A stretch of DNA of 64,000 nt, taken from Vulcanimicrobiota bacterium (GTDB lineage Bacteria > Vulcanimicrobiota > Vulcanimicrobiia > Vulcanimicrobiales > Vulcanimicrobiaceae). Below are positions 1 through 6,913 of this stretch, in pieces. Location of the stretch: contig PLWS01000004.1 in assembly GCA_003151115.1 (NCBI GenBank), forward strand, positions 1-64,000. The letters run 5' to 3'. Position 1 is the stretch's first letter. Each line of letters opens with the position of its first letter. The notes beneath the pieces were generated by a model. The model ran no database searches. It saw nothing but the letters and a program-made list of their open reading frames with translations, and was not told the origin of the DNA. The position numbers and the translations under genes are program-made.

Positions 1-514
1 CGTGAACGTGGTTCCCATCCCAGCTCCCGCACGTGAGCACCAGCACTTGGAACCAGGCGAGCAGGATCGGCCCGACGACGAAGAGCCAGATGATGTATGC
101 CGCGGGAGGATGGCGACCATGCGACGATCGTCAGGCACGTGAACTCTTCGATGCGTTTCGTCAAAAATGAACATGTGTGAATCAATCGTCTAGAGAGTTC
201 GCACGTCGAACTGCGGTTTGAACATGTGATCTCTCTCCGTTCATTGGTAGCTCCGACGAGTAGGCGCGCCAGCATGTCAACGGCGAGGAGATTCAATCCT
301 CAATTGGTCTTCTAGAAATTGAACGTGATGCCAGGCCCTCTGTGCCACCGCTGGCTTTACCCAGTTTATGCGCACGCGCTCATCCCGTCACAGAGCGCCT
401 GTTTGCCCACGCCAAGCACAAGCTTGCCACTCTGCGGTTGTTCACCCACTGGTTCGCACAATAACAAATGGGGTACAGTTCGAAGATCACAGAAGATTAA
501 GAAGAAGGGCCGGA
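1..514. other. Left-edge region without a clear gene
   Basis: No complete gene is visible. On the minus strand about 100 bases at the very edge (roughly 1-100) read as a hydrophobic stretch (AYIIWLFVVGPILLAWF), but an in-frame stop lies just upstream and no start codon is seen. It may be the broken end of a membrane protein continuing outside the window. The 5' leader of the hemerythrin gene occupies the right end. Confidence 0.3.
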
Positions 515-985
515 ATGGACGCAATCACATTACTCAAAGCGGACCACAGAACCGTCGAAGATCTTTTAAAACAAGTCCAAGATCTCAGCGAGTCTGCTCA
601 CGCCCAGCGGCGAGCGTTGTTTCAACAGATTGACAAAGAGCTTACCGTGCATTCAAAAATCGAAGAAACAATCTTTTATCCCGCACTCAAGCAAAAGGCG
701 AAATCCAAGGAAGACAACGACGCGAAGCAGGAGGTTCTTGAGGCGTACGAAGAGCATGGCAACGTGAAAAGCATGTTGGAAAAATTGGAAGGCACGGACG
801 CCGCGGATGAGACGTACAATGCGAAGCTGCAAGTGCTAAGCGACTTGGTGAAACATCACGTGCACGAGGAAGAGCACGAATTGTTCAAAGAAGCTCAAAA
901 TCTCATGAACGAAGCGGAGCTGGAGCAGCTCGGAACCAAAATGGCACAGGCGAAGGAACAACTCCTAAGCGCCGTCCCTGCATAA
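515..985 (+). CDS. Hemerythrin HHE-domain protein
   Basis: A 156-residue soluble all-helical protein. The hemerythrin pattern is visible: an N-terminal ADH (residues 9-11), HSKIEETIFYP near residue 47 and HVHEEEHELF near residue 122, which supply the His/Glu/Asp ligands of a non-haem di-iron centre binding O2 or sensing iron and redox state. The ATG at 515 is chosen because GAAGAAGG lies 8-14 bases upstream and the homology begins there, although the frame is open further left. It is a stand-alone HHE protein without kinase or GGDEF partner. It is followed 23 bases later by the DUF488 gene on the same strand and may be co-transcribed with it. The family is certain; the role (oxygen, NO or iron handling) is not. 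Confidence 0.85.
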   Translation: MDAITLLKADHRTVEDLLKQVQDLSESAHAQRRALFQQIDKELTVHSKIEETIFYPALKQKAKSKEDNDAKQEVLEAYEEHGNVKSMLEKLEGTDAADETYNAKLQVLSDLVKHHVHEEEHELFKEAQNLMNEAELEQLGTKMAQAKEQLLSAVPA

Positions 986-1008
986 GATTTAATCGCGAAG
1001 AGTCGTCG

Positions 1009-1563
1009 ATGGCGCCGGGGTTACTCACGCTCGGACATGGAACTGCGACTTCCGAAGAACTCGCGCGGCTCATTCGCGAAGCCGCGATCGAGTCGATCGT
1101 CGACGTCCGCACGGTTCCCAAGAGCAGCTATCATTCCCAGTTTTGGCGCGAAGAGATGGAACGCTGGGTCCCCGAAAGCAGCGGAAGCGCGTATCGCTGG
1201 GAACCGGCCCTCGGAGGCTTTCGCAACGTCCACCACAATAGCCACAACGTTGCGCTGCGTCGTGCTTCATTTCGCGCGTACGCCGATTACATGGAGACCG
1301 ATGTCTTCGCACTCGCACTGCGCGAGCTTCTCATGCAGGCAACGACCTCGCAGGTCGCGATCATGTGTTCGGAGACCGTTTGGTGGCGTTGCCATCGCCG
1401 GCACATCTCCGACGCCGCGCTCCTCCTACGCGGCGTTGCGGTCCAGCACCTGATGCACGACGGAAAACTTCGTCCGCACATTCCCACGGCGGGCGTCCGG
1501 ACGACAGCGGAGCGGACGCTCTGCTATGACGTACTTTTCGAGGCCGACGACGCTATGGGGTGA
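1009..1563 (+). CDS. DUF488 family protein
   Basis: A 184-residue protein of the DUF488 family. Visible hallmarks are LLTLGHGT at the N-terminus, the VDVRTVPKS strand-loop near residue 31, and the C-terminal CSETVWWRCHRRHI motif near residues 119-132, whose Cys and His residues are the most conserved part of the family. DUF488 proteins have no settled biochemical role; stress-related nucleic-acid roles have been suggested. The start ATG at 1009 follows a GAAGAG purine run. The gene ends about 30 bases before the first tRNA-Glu-end copy (1595), so it marks the left border of the accessory array. Confidence 0.8.
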   Translation: MAPGLLTLGHGTATSEELARLIREAAIESIVDVRTVPKSSYHSQFWREEMERWVPESSGSAYRWEPALGGFRNVHHNSHNVALRRASFRAYADYMETDVFALALRELLMQATTSQVAIMCSETVWWRCHRRHISDAALLLRGVAVQHLMHDGKLRPHIPTAGVRTTAERTLCYDVLFEADDAMG

Positions 1564-1594
1564 CCGTTCGAGCGCGGATTCTCTGCGCATATGG

Positions 1595-1614
1595 TAGCCC
1601 CAACGGGATTCGAA
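1595..1614 (-). repeat. tRNA-Glu 3'-end copy A (att-like)
   Basis: A 20-base exact copy of the last 20 bases of the tRNA-Glu gene at 16555-16627, in the same orientation and without the rest of the tRNA. It is preceded by TGG and followed by two near-identical motifs, CATGGATTGCCAT (1641-1653) and CATGGATTACCAT (1693-1705), which resemble integrase arm sites. It is interpreted as a displaced attachment site at the left end of the accessory region. Confidence 0.7.
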
Positions 1615-1840
1615 ACCGCTGGCTGGTTCATAGGCATTCACATGGATTGCCATGGGCTTCGTGCGGATCGCAGCATTAGCCCTTGCGGTTACCATGGATT
1701 ACCATACATTATAGTCTGTAAGTAGAAGACGAAGTAGAAGGCCCGTCAGCACTGATTGTCGAGGCGGATGGAACGCAACGCACTATCGCGCTGGCTGACG
1801 CTAGCGTTCTGCGCTTAGACTGAATTCGTTGGTTGGTACG

Positions 1841-2209
1841 CTACGAACCGGGGCAGGGGCTCGGACAGAGCCTCGCTTGGAACTGTTTTGCGACGGCCGG
1901 CGGGATGCCGTAGCGTTTCTCCATCATCGATGCGTATGTGACGCCGCCGCCTTGACCTAGGAACGCCCACTTGCCGTTCTTTAGGTGCAGCCATGCCGTG
2001 CCTTCCCCCCGTCCGTGCGCCGTTCCGAAGTCGCATTGCGCCCACGTTTGCACGACGAAACACGAGGGCTGCTCGATGTCGCTCCATCCGTGCGCGTGAT
2101 ACGCTGCGACGAGCGCCGCGACGGCGGTTTTCTGCGCCGATGTCGCCGCGTAAGCGGGGATGGCAGCAAGCAACGAAAGCGCCGCTGCAAATGCGATCAA
2201 GCTGCGCAT
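1841..2209 (-). CDS. Small secreted protein, family unknown (paralogue 1)
   Basis: A 122-residue protein with a clear signal peptide (MRSLIAFAAALSLLAAIPAYA, cleavage after AYA). The mature part carries three or four cysteines and a C-terminal block NGKWAFLG...MMEKRYGIPPAVAKQFQARLC. The same layout (NGSWKVLA...MERYGIPTAAATKL...GVC) occurs in the protein at 3744-4091, so the two are distant paralogues. The start at 2209 has AGGAGT upstream; a longer open frame to 2332 lacks a signal peptide. I do not recognise the family. It is predicted to be exported and probably disulphide-bonded. Confidence 0.7.
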   Translation of the reverse strand: MRSLIAFAAALSLLAAIPAYAATSAQKTAVAALVAAYHAHGWSDIEQPSCFVVQTWAQCDFGTAHGRGEGTAWLHLKNGKWAFLGQGGGVTYASMMEKRYGIPPAVAKQFQARLCPSPCPGS

Positions 2210-2356
2210 CGTGTACTCCTTGTTTTTCTTTAAAAACGCGAAAGATCTAAAAGAATATGTCTCATGGTCAGCTGGATTCCGCAAGGCGACCTTTATCAAG
2301 TGTCGCCTTTTAAAAAGGCTGTGCGTAGGCAACGAGATTCATCGCGTCCCGTGGTT

Positions 2357-2836
2357 TCATGAAAGTTTCCCATATACCGACGACCGCCATGTCCGCATAC
2401 CCACCGACGCGCAACGGAACGCAAGCCCACGCATTTGATCCATGATTGCCGGGTGCGAGAAATACACGCGCCGCCCATTAATTTTAGCGCTATCCGTTGC
2501 GCTCATAATAAATCCATAACCTGGATAACCGTCCGCATGACAGGCTACATTAGCGTTGGCATTACAATCGCGAGATGACGACCAATCAATTTCTTTTTCG
2601 GCACTTGTAAAGACGATGCTTAGATTTTTGCCGCAAGCCATCGGCGATAGGGCGGTGCGTTTCCACTTTAAGTACATAAGACCCGGCGGAAGACTCGCGG
2701 GGTAAAAGTCGTATGGCCCCGCGAGCGCGTGCATGCGAACGCGTTCCGTCTGTGGTACGGACGCTGTACGGGTTGCCGTTCCTAGTAACACAGTGCAAAT
2801 AAGAACCGGTACGATTACGGCTATGTAACGCGGCAT
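2357..2836 (-). CDS. Secreted hypothetical protein
   Basis: A 159-residue protein beginning MPRYIAVIVPVLICTVLLGTATRTAS, which reads as a signal peptide or membrane anchor. The mature part has about five cysteines and no motif I recognise. The open frame extends upstream to 3178, but that part overlaps the membrane protein gene and lacks sensible composition, so the ATG at 2836 is preferred. It lies just downstream of the 2914-3600 gene on the same strand (gap 77 bases), with which it may form a transcript. Confidence 0.55.
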   Translation of the reverse strand: MPRYIAVIVPVLICTVLLGTATRTASVPQTERVRMHALAGPYDFYPASLPPGLMYLKWKRTALSPMACGKNLSIVFTSAEKEIDWSSSRDCNANANVACHADGYPGYGFIMSATDSAKINGRRVYFSHPAIMDQMRGLAFRCASVGMRTWRSSVYGKLS

Positions 2837-2913
2837 TGGAAGTCGATTGCTCCCGCCGCGAAAAACCCCTCCCGAGCTAGCGTGGGATTTCAGGGGACTG
2901 ATCGCCCAAATTG

Positions 2914-3600
2914 TTACGCATTTGCGGGGACTGGCACGAGAGTCACCGGATGTTCCACGAGATTCTGACTCCAACGTACGAGCGCGAGCCAATGGAATTG
3001 CTGCACGAAGGCAAAAACTAAAAGGGCCAGAGGAGCCAGCACGATCGCGGCAGGCGGCAGAGCCATGATAATTCCAACCGCCGCGACGGTGGCGATGCCG
3101 GCCAACACTGCGGTAATGATCGCCGTCAGGATTACCAAACCGAGCGTTGGCCAAAAGCGATACGCCGTTGCACTCCAAGTCTTTTCAAGCACCTCATCGG
3201 GATAAAGCAAATACATCGGAATGGTCAAGGAGAGTTTGGTGGCAATCCAGATGCCGGGGATGATCAAGAAGAAGGCGGCGATTTCGATGGCAATTCCCAC
3301 AGCGAGTCCGTAAAGGAGAGCGCCGAAAAAACGGCCGACGGTCATGCGAAAATCCGGCCGGATCGTGCGCACGGCGGCTGCTAGACCGAAATAGCTGAGC
3401 ACGATGGAGAGAACGATTACGTAATAGAACGAGCTAACCGCCACCAGCGCCTGATTCTGCGATCCTATCGGGAAAAATATTCCGAGCAGACCCGCGAGCG
3501 CCGCCAGCGCGAGGCAGATGTAAAGCGCCTTGCGATATGTCATAAGCGTGGCCCGCGAATCGGTGAAGGATGAAGAAACAGCCTCACTCACGGAAAGCAT
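2914..3600 (-). CDS. Multi-pass membrane protein
   Basis: A 228-residue protein with about six predicted membrane helices (first near residues 28-46, last near 180-205). The pattern LSLTIPMYLLYPDEVLEKTWSATAYRFWPTL resembles bacterial integral membrane proteins of the DUF975 or GlpQ-membrane-domain type, but I cannot assign a family firmly. The ATG at 3600 is chosen over the longer frame to 3720 because AGAGGAGG sits 6 bases upstream. It transcribes away from the secreted paralogue at 3744, leaving a shared control region at 3601-3743. Confidence 0.6.
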   Translation of the reverse strand: MLSVSEAVSSSFTDSRATLMTYRKALYICLALAALAGLLGIFFPIGSQNQALVAVSSFYYVIVLSIVLSYFGLAAAVRTIRPDFRMTVGRFFGALLYGLAVGIAIEIAAFFLIIPGIWIATKLSLTIPMYLLYPDEVLEKTWSATAYRFWPTLGLVILTAIITAVLAGIATVAAVGIIMALPPAAIVLAPLALLVFAFVQQFHWLALVRWSQNLVEHPVTLVPVPANA

Positions 3601-3743
3601 AACGGCCTCCTCTGAAAAAGAGCAACTGTGGTTACTCTTGTGCCGCGAAGGAGAACCACTCCTTGAACGACCAGCAACCCTAGTCGCGACTGCGCAGCGA
3701 ATGAAAAGGGCCGGCTTCACGTTCTTGGGAAGAATGATGTGCT

Positions 3744-4091
3744 ATGCCCGTACTATTGCTCCTGACAACGGTCGCTCTATCGTCGGCCCTGTGCGCCAGC
3801 GCCGCCGATCACAAGGCGATCTTTACCGCCATTATGCGTCACGACCACGTAGTTGGAACAGTCTTTCCCGTAACCATTGTCGGCAACTACGCCGACGCCG
3901 GCGTATCGAGAGCGAGCGGCAATACCTCAGAATCCGTTTTGCTCGTGAAGAAAAACGGGTCGTGGAAGGTCCTGGCGGCGGGCGGTCGCGCCTACGATGT
4001 CGGGTCTATGGAACGTTACGGAATTCCCACGGCCGCTGCGACGAAGCTGGTGCGGGTCGTTCATCAGGGAGTTTGCGCCGCGCCGGACTAA
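3744..4091 (+). CDS. Small secreted protein, family unknown (paralogue 2)
   Basis: A 115-residue protein with an N-terminal signal peptide (MPVLLLLTTVALSSALCASAA). The mature part has a LLVKKNGSWKVLAAGG block and then MERYGIPTAAATKL and a terminal GVC, matching in order and spacing the protein at 1841-2209. Both lie in the same inter-att segment. Function unknown; the shared core may be a small extracytoplasmic fold. Its 3' end overlaps the antisense reading frame of the HNH remnant. Confidence 0.6.
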   Translation: MPVLLLLTTVALSSALCASAADHKAIFTAIMRHDHVVGTVFPVTIVGNYADAGVSRASGNTSESVLLVKKNGSWKVLAAGGRAYDVGSMERYGIPTAAATKLVRVVHQGVCAAPD

Positions 4092-4110
4092 TGTGGCGAC
4101 GCCGCCGGCT

Positions 4111-4284
4111 CGTTGGCGTGAGGCTGTGGCAATTCGCGCATAGCATTCGCAGGTTTTCCAACCGGTAGTCGTCGTTCAAGCCGTTGATGTGATCGATCTG
4201 AATTGAAAGCGGCTTACGTTGCCATTCGGAAATGCCGCAGCCGGCGTCGCCCTTGAGCCCAACACCCTCGCCGATCTGTCGCAC
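4111..4284 (-). pseudogene. HNH endonuclease remnant
   Basis: On the minus strand the frame reads CGISEWQRKPLSIQIDHING, then RLENLRMLCANCHSLTPT, a classic phage or mobile-element HNH core: DH pair, Asn, and a CxxCH zinc knuckle. The first zinc-knuckle cysteine pair and the N-terminal region are missing, and after SLTPT the frame runs into antisense of the neighbouring gene (to 4006) with unrelated composition. This is therefore read as a decayed fragment left by a mobile element. Confidence 0.6.
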
Positions 4285-4389
4285 CCAGGATGCATAAACT
4301 CAATCATGCCAGGCGATAGGGCGATTCAAAACGAGAATCGCTCGTGCCGCGCGCTAGGTGGATCGTAGCGCGGGGCAAAAGCCGAGCGT

Positions 4390-4701
4390 ATGGCGTTTCG
4401 GATCGTCGTGTCGTCCCTCTGGGTTGTGGCGGGGCTCGTCTCGGCACTCTTCGCCGTAACGTCGGTGTTCGTGTTCGACGCACCGGGTGCGGCGTCAAAT
4501 CCAATCACGATCGCGCTTTTTGTCGCCGTCGTCCTGTTGCCGATCGCGTGGTTCACCGGGGCCGGGCTGCCGTGGGCATTTCAGCGAAGGCCGTTTGGGA
4601 ATTGGCTCTTTCTCTTGCCGTTTATCGATCTCGCCGCAATCGGCAGTCTCATCGCCGCGCTCGAAGCGTTCTGCGGCGGTCAGTTCGCCTGCGGCAGGTA
4701 A
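4390..4701 (+). CDS. Small membrane protein
   Basis: A 103-residue protein with three likely membrane helices (residues about 4-30, 38-58 and 68-92) and a short polar tail ending GGQFACGR. No family recognised. The ATG at 4390 has only a weak upstream purine signal. It ends 13 bases before a strong hairpin that terminates the opposing lipoprotein gene and may serve both. Confidence 0.5.
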   Translation: MAFRIVVSSLWVVAGLVSALFAVTSVFVFDAPGAASNPITIALFVAVVLLPIAWFTGAGLPWAFQRRPFGNWLFLLPFIDLAAIGSLIAALEAFCGGQFACGR

Positions 4702-4714
4702 CTGGTAGAAAAAA

Positions 4715-4742
4715 GAAGGCCCGACGTTCTCGCAGGGCCTTC
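4715..4742 (-). terminator. Rho-independent terminator
   Basis: An 8-bp perfect stem (GAAGGCCC / GGGCCTTC) with a 12-base loop. On the minus strand it is followed by a run of T (TTTTTTCT), so it terminates the lipoprotein gene at 4761-5192. On the plus strand it follows the small membrane protein gene. Confidence 0.8.
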
Positions 4743-4760
4743 GGCGGATGCTCGTTCCGT

Positions 4761-5192
4761 TTAGATTCCTATCGTAACTTCCGTCGTTTTTTGGTCGCGC
4801 TGTACGCCGTTGTCCATCATGGTCACGGTGATCTTGTAGGTTCCCGTCGGCCATCCCGCGGTCGGTGGCGCAAGTGTATATGTGCTATCGCCGTCGGACG
4901 CCAGATCATTGTTTAGGTTGAGCGCTGCGATCGGAGTGTTAGGCTGTTGGCCGGTGACCTTTTCCGCGACAACCGCCCACTGCATCGTGACCTTGTTCGG
5001 AAGGTTTGCGGCGTGAGCTTGCGCGTAAACCGTGTCCTTCGTGCCGAACGACGAGGCTTCGGCCGAAATAGCCTTATCTTTGCCAGTCTTGAGTGAGCTG
5101 ATGTGTGCCGTCGAAGCATTGCATGCAGCGACGAACAGCATCAACACCGCCGCTGCAAGGAGTTGCTTCGCTTTAGAGTGAGACTGGATCAT
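4761..5192 (-). CDS. Predicted lipoprotein
   Basis: A 143-residue protein. The N-terminus has a hydrophobic stretch ending in a lipobox (LFVAAC, cysteine at about residue 24), so it is predicted to be lipid-anchored outside the cytoplasmic membrane. The rest reads as a beta-rich Ig-like domain (VTMQWAVVAEKVTG, GTYKITVTMMDNG, KTTEVTIG). The start at 5192 is supported by AGGAG 7 bases upstream. Function unknown; it has its own terminator. Confidence 0.7.
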   Translation of the reverse strand: MIQSHSKAKQLLAAAVLMLFVAACNASTAHISSLKTGKDKAISAEASSFGTKDTVYAQAHAANLPNKVTMQWAVVAEKVTGQQPNTPIAALNLNNDLASDGDSTYTLAPPTAGWPTGTYKITVTMMDNGVQRDQKTTEVTIGI

Positions 5193-5335
5193 GAAGCTCC
5201 TATTCGACGTGCCCTCGGTGTACACGCAAAAACTGCCGCACCTGCATAGCACACGATCGGGTCTGCTATTTTCGCCCCTAGAAGGGATTACCTCCCAAAA
5301 GCTGGGGACGGCCTGCGAGCGCAGAACCTGACTTC

Positions 5336-5533
5336 ATGATAGTCGCGGCTTTGCTCATCGGCATCGCCGTGAGTGCGGAACAAATCTCGAGCTACGAGAC
5401 GAGTTTGCGAAGCGCTCGCGCGACGATTCGCCTTCGTGTCGATCCGCAGAGTGGTCGCACCTTGAACGGAGCCACAGCTACCTATCGTGTTGGGCGGCAG
5501 AGCGCCGCGCTTCGGCTTACTTTTGACCTTTAG
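5336..5533 (+). CDS. Short possible secreted protein
   Basis: A 65-residue frame beginning MIVAALLIGIAVSAEQ, a short signal peptide, followed by a beta-rich stretch. It stops just before a second open frame (5551-5910, TTG start) whose product also looks extracytoplasmic. The two may be one broken gene. No homology recognised. Confidence 0.3.
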   Translation: MIVAALLIGIAVSAEQISSYETSLRSARATIRLRVDPQSGRTLNGATATYRVGRQSAALRLTFDL

Positions 5534-5550
5534 CCGATGGCGGCTTCCGC

Positions 5551-5910
5551 TTGATCGACGTGACAGGAATTGGCTATCCATTGCTCTCCGTTGCCGGCGC
5601 CCAGTGCGCTCGAGATTGCGAGTACGACCCGTCGTTCTATCGCTTCGATCCGTCGCGACCTTCGCTGCGGCCGGTCGCGCAGTATCGACTCAGCGCGAGC
5701 GACATCGGTTGTTTTGCGCTCGGCGCGCAACTCTACGCGTGGACGTACCGATCGGCGATACCGATTCGGCCGGTGATCACCTATCGATACTTCGCCGCGC
5801 GTCTCAGCAATGGGCCGTTCGCGATCGTCGTAAGCTCGGATGATGTCCAGCGCTCGTCCCAGGCTCCACGCAGCGTGCGGCGCTGCGCGAGGATGCCGAA
5901 ACCGTTGTGA
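5551..5910 (+). CDS. Possible C-terminal part of a disrupted secreted protein
   Basis: A 119-residue frame opening from TTG, with three cysteines near its N-terminus and no start context. It lies 17 bases after the stop of the 5336-5533 frame in a different phase, compatible with a frameshifted gene in the decaying segment left of the integrase remnant. No family recognised. Confidence 0.25.
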   Translation: MIDVTGIGYPLLSVAGAQCARDCEYDPSFYRFDPSRPSLRPVAQYRLSASDIGCFALGAQLYAWTYRSAIPIRPVITYRYFAARLSNGPFAIVVSSDDVQRSSQAPRSVRRCARMPKPL

Positions 5911-5984
5911 GCTAAGCCCCCACGCGACCTCCGCGCAGTCCGCGCTAACCGCTACGCCTCGCTAGTGCCCAATATTGAAACTGA

Positions 5985-6137
5985 TATCTGCTAGCAAAAC
6001 TCGGTGTACCGATTGAAGTGGTATCAAAACGACTTGGACACTCGAACATCAACGTCGCCATGGACCGCTATATGCACGTTTACCAAAGCCAAGATGAAAA
6101 GGCGGCTGAGGCAATCGACCAACTCATGACAGGATGA
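5985..6137 (+). pseudogene. Tyrosine recombinase (integrase) C-terminal remnant
   Basis: Only the last 50 residues remain: LLAKLGVPIEVVSKRLGHSN followed by INVAMDRYMHVYQ and a charged tail. LGHSN is box II (the His of the R-H-R triad region), and the tyrosine in DRYMHVY is the expected nucleophile. The frame is closed by a stop immediately upstream and the catalytic core is absent. It ends 95 bases from an att-like copy, the usual integrase-to-att arrangement, which identifies the element type that built the array. Confidence 0.85.
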
Positions 6138-6142
6138 GGGTC

Positions 6143-6171
6143 CTGTTACCCGGCTGTTACTTTTCTGTTAC
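6143..6171 (+). repeat. Three CTGTTAC repeats phased by 11 bp
   Basis: CTGTTAC begins at 6143, 6154 and 6165, i.e. exactly one helical turn apart, directly after the integrase stop and before the att-like copy at 6233. This fits arm-type integrase or excisionase binding sites. Confidence 0.55.
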
Positions 6172-6194
6172 TTTTTGGCGGTTTCAGCCGTAAC

Positions 6195-6215
6195 TTGCGT
6201 CAAAAACCCTTATAA
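6195..6215 (+). repeat. Arm-like motif left of att copy B
   Basis: Reads TTGCGTCAAAAACCCTTATAA. A related copy precedes att copy E (12774-12790), and inverted versions (TTATAAGGGTTT...CGCA) follow att copies C (9950-9970) and D (10451-10470). Together these look like inverted terminal arms of integrated elements. Confidence 0.5.
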
Positions 6216-6232
6216 AAGCAGGACGATTTTGG

Positions 6233-6252
6233 TAGCCTCAACGGGATTCGAA
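6233..6252 (-). repeat. tRNA-Glu 3'-end copy B (att-like)
   Basis: A copy of the tRNA-Glu 3' end with one mismatch (TAGCCTC for TAGCCCC), preceded by TTTTGG. It lies 95 bases after the integrase remnant and forms the left border of the GH1/SDR/STAS segment. Confidence 0.7.
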
Positions 6253-6543
6253 ATCTATTTTACCGTACCGACCCGTTCCGGTACATTACGGAAACCGCAG
6301 TAGAATCGGACTTTTCGCTGTTTTGGCTTTCGGCTAGTACCGGGGAAACACGGCCCCCAGAAGGCTATAGGCAGACCACTTAGGCAGACCGGAGCGCTTT
6401 TACGCGGTCCGCGATCGCGCCGACAGCGCTCTCCGCACGGCCTTCGACAACGTGCGCGTAGATATTGCTCGTCGTGCTGCTTTGGCGCTACGCGGCCAGA
6501 TCAATTCAGCGGGATGACCGCTCTTGTAGCAATCACAACGATT
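6253..6543. other. Intergenic right flank of att copy B
   Basis: No gene is supported here. The sequence after the att copy has GGTAC/TTACGG-type short motifs resembling degenerate arm sites; nothing else is recognisable before the STAS gene end. Confidence 0.4.
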
Positions 6544-6855
6544 TCACGAGTGACTCGCACGCGGGCATCTCAACCGAATCGAAGACTCTGAGAGCCGGTC
6601 GAAACCGGAGAGTTCCAACAGATTACGCACAAAAGGCCAATTCACGACGATTAACGCCGCTTCCAGCCCGCGATGCTCGCGGTGGTTGCGCAGCTCAAGT
6701 AATTCTGTCAGCAGCGTGTCCGTGACGTGCCGCGCACCCGCGAGGTTGATGAGGAGCTCCTTCGCGGTGTAAGCTGGTTCTAGTTGCCGATGCAATTCAT
6801 CCGGCCTGTACGAATCCCACGCGCCAGGCACAGAGATCATCATTGTGCGTTCCAT
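6544..6855 (-). CDS. STAS-domain protein (anti-sigma antagonist-like)
   Basis: A 103-residue protein whose core (AKELLINLAGARHVTDTLLTELLELRN, then AALIVVNWPFVRNLLELSGFDRL) follows the STAS beta-alpha pattern. The usual phosphoacceptor segment DSTGL is replaced by TDTLL, so the phosphorylatable serine is replaced or missing. The start at 6855 (MERTMM) is chosen at the beginning of the conserved part; 6843 is an alternative. It lies 58 bases downstream of the GH1 gene on the same strand and is probably co-transcribed. Partner unknown. Confidence 0.6.
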   Translation of the reverse strand: MERTMMISVPGAWDSYRPDELHRQLEPAYTAKELLINLAGARHVTDTLLTELLELRNHREHRGLEAALIVVNWPFVRNLLELSGFDRLSESSIRLRCPRASHS

Positions 6856-6913
6856 GTACCCGAACGGGCGAATCTTGCCGCAAGTAAGCCTATGGCAGCA
6901 TGTGCGGTGGCGG

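Noticed and set aside
2357-3178. Long version (273 residues) of the secreted protein at 2357-2836
   Set aside because: The extra N-terminal part overlaps the membrane-protein gene antisense-free frame and lacks a signal peptide; the shorter start gives a sensible exported protein.
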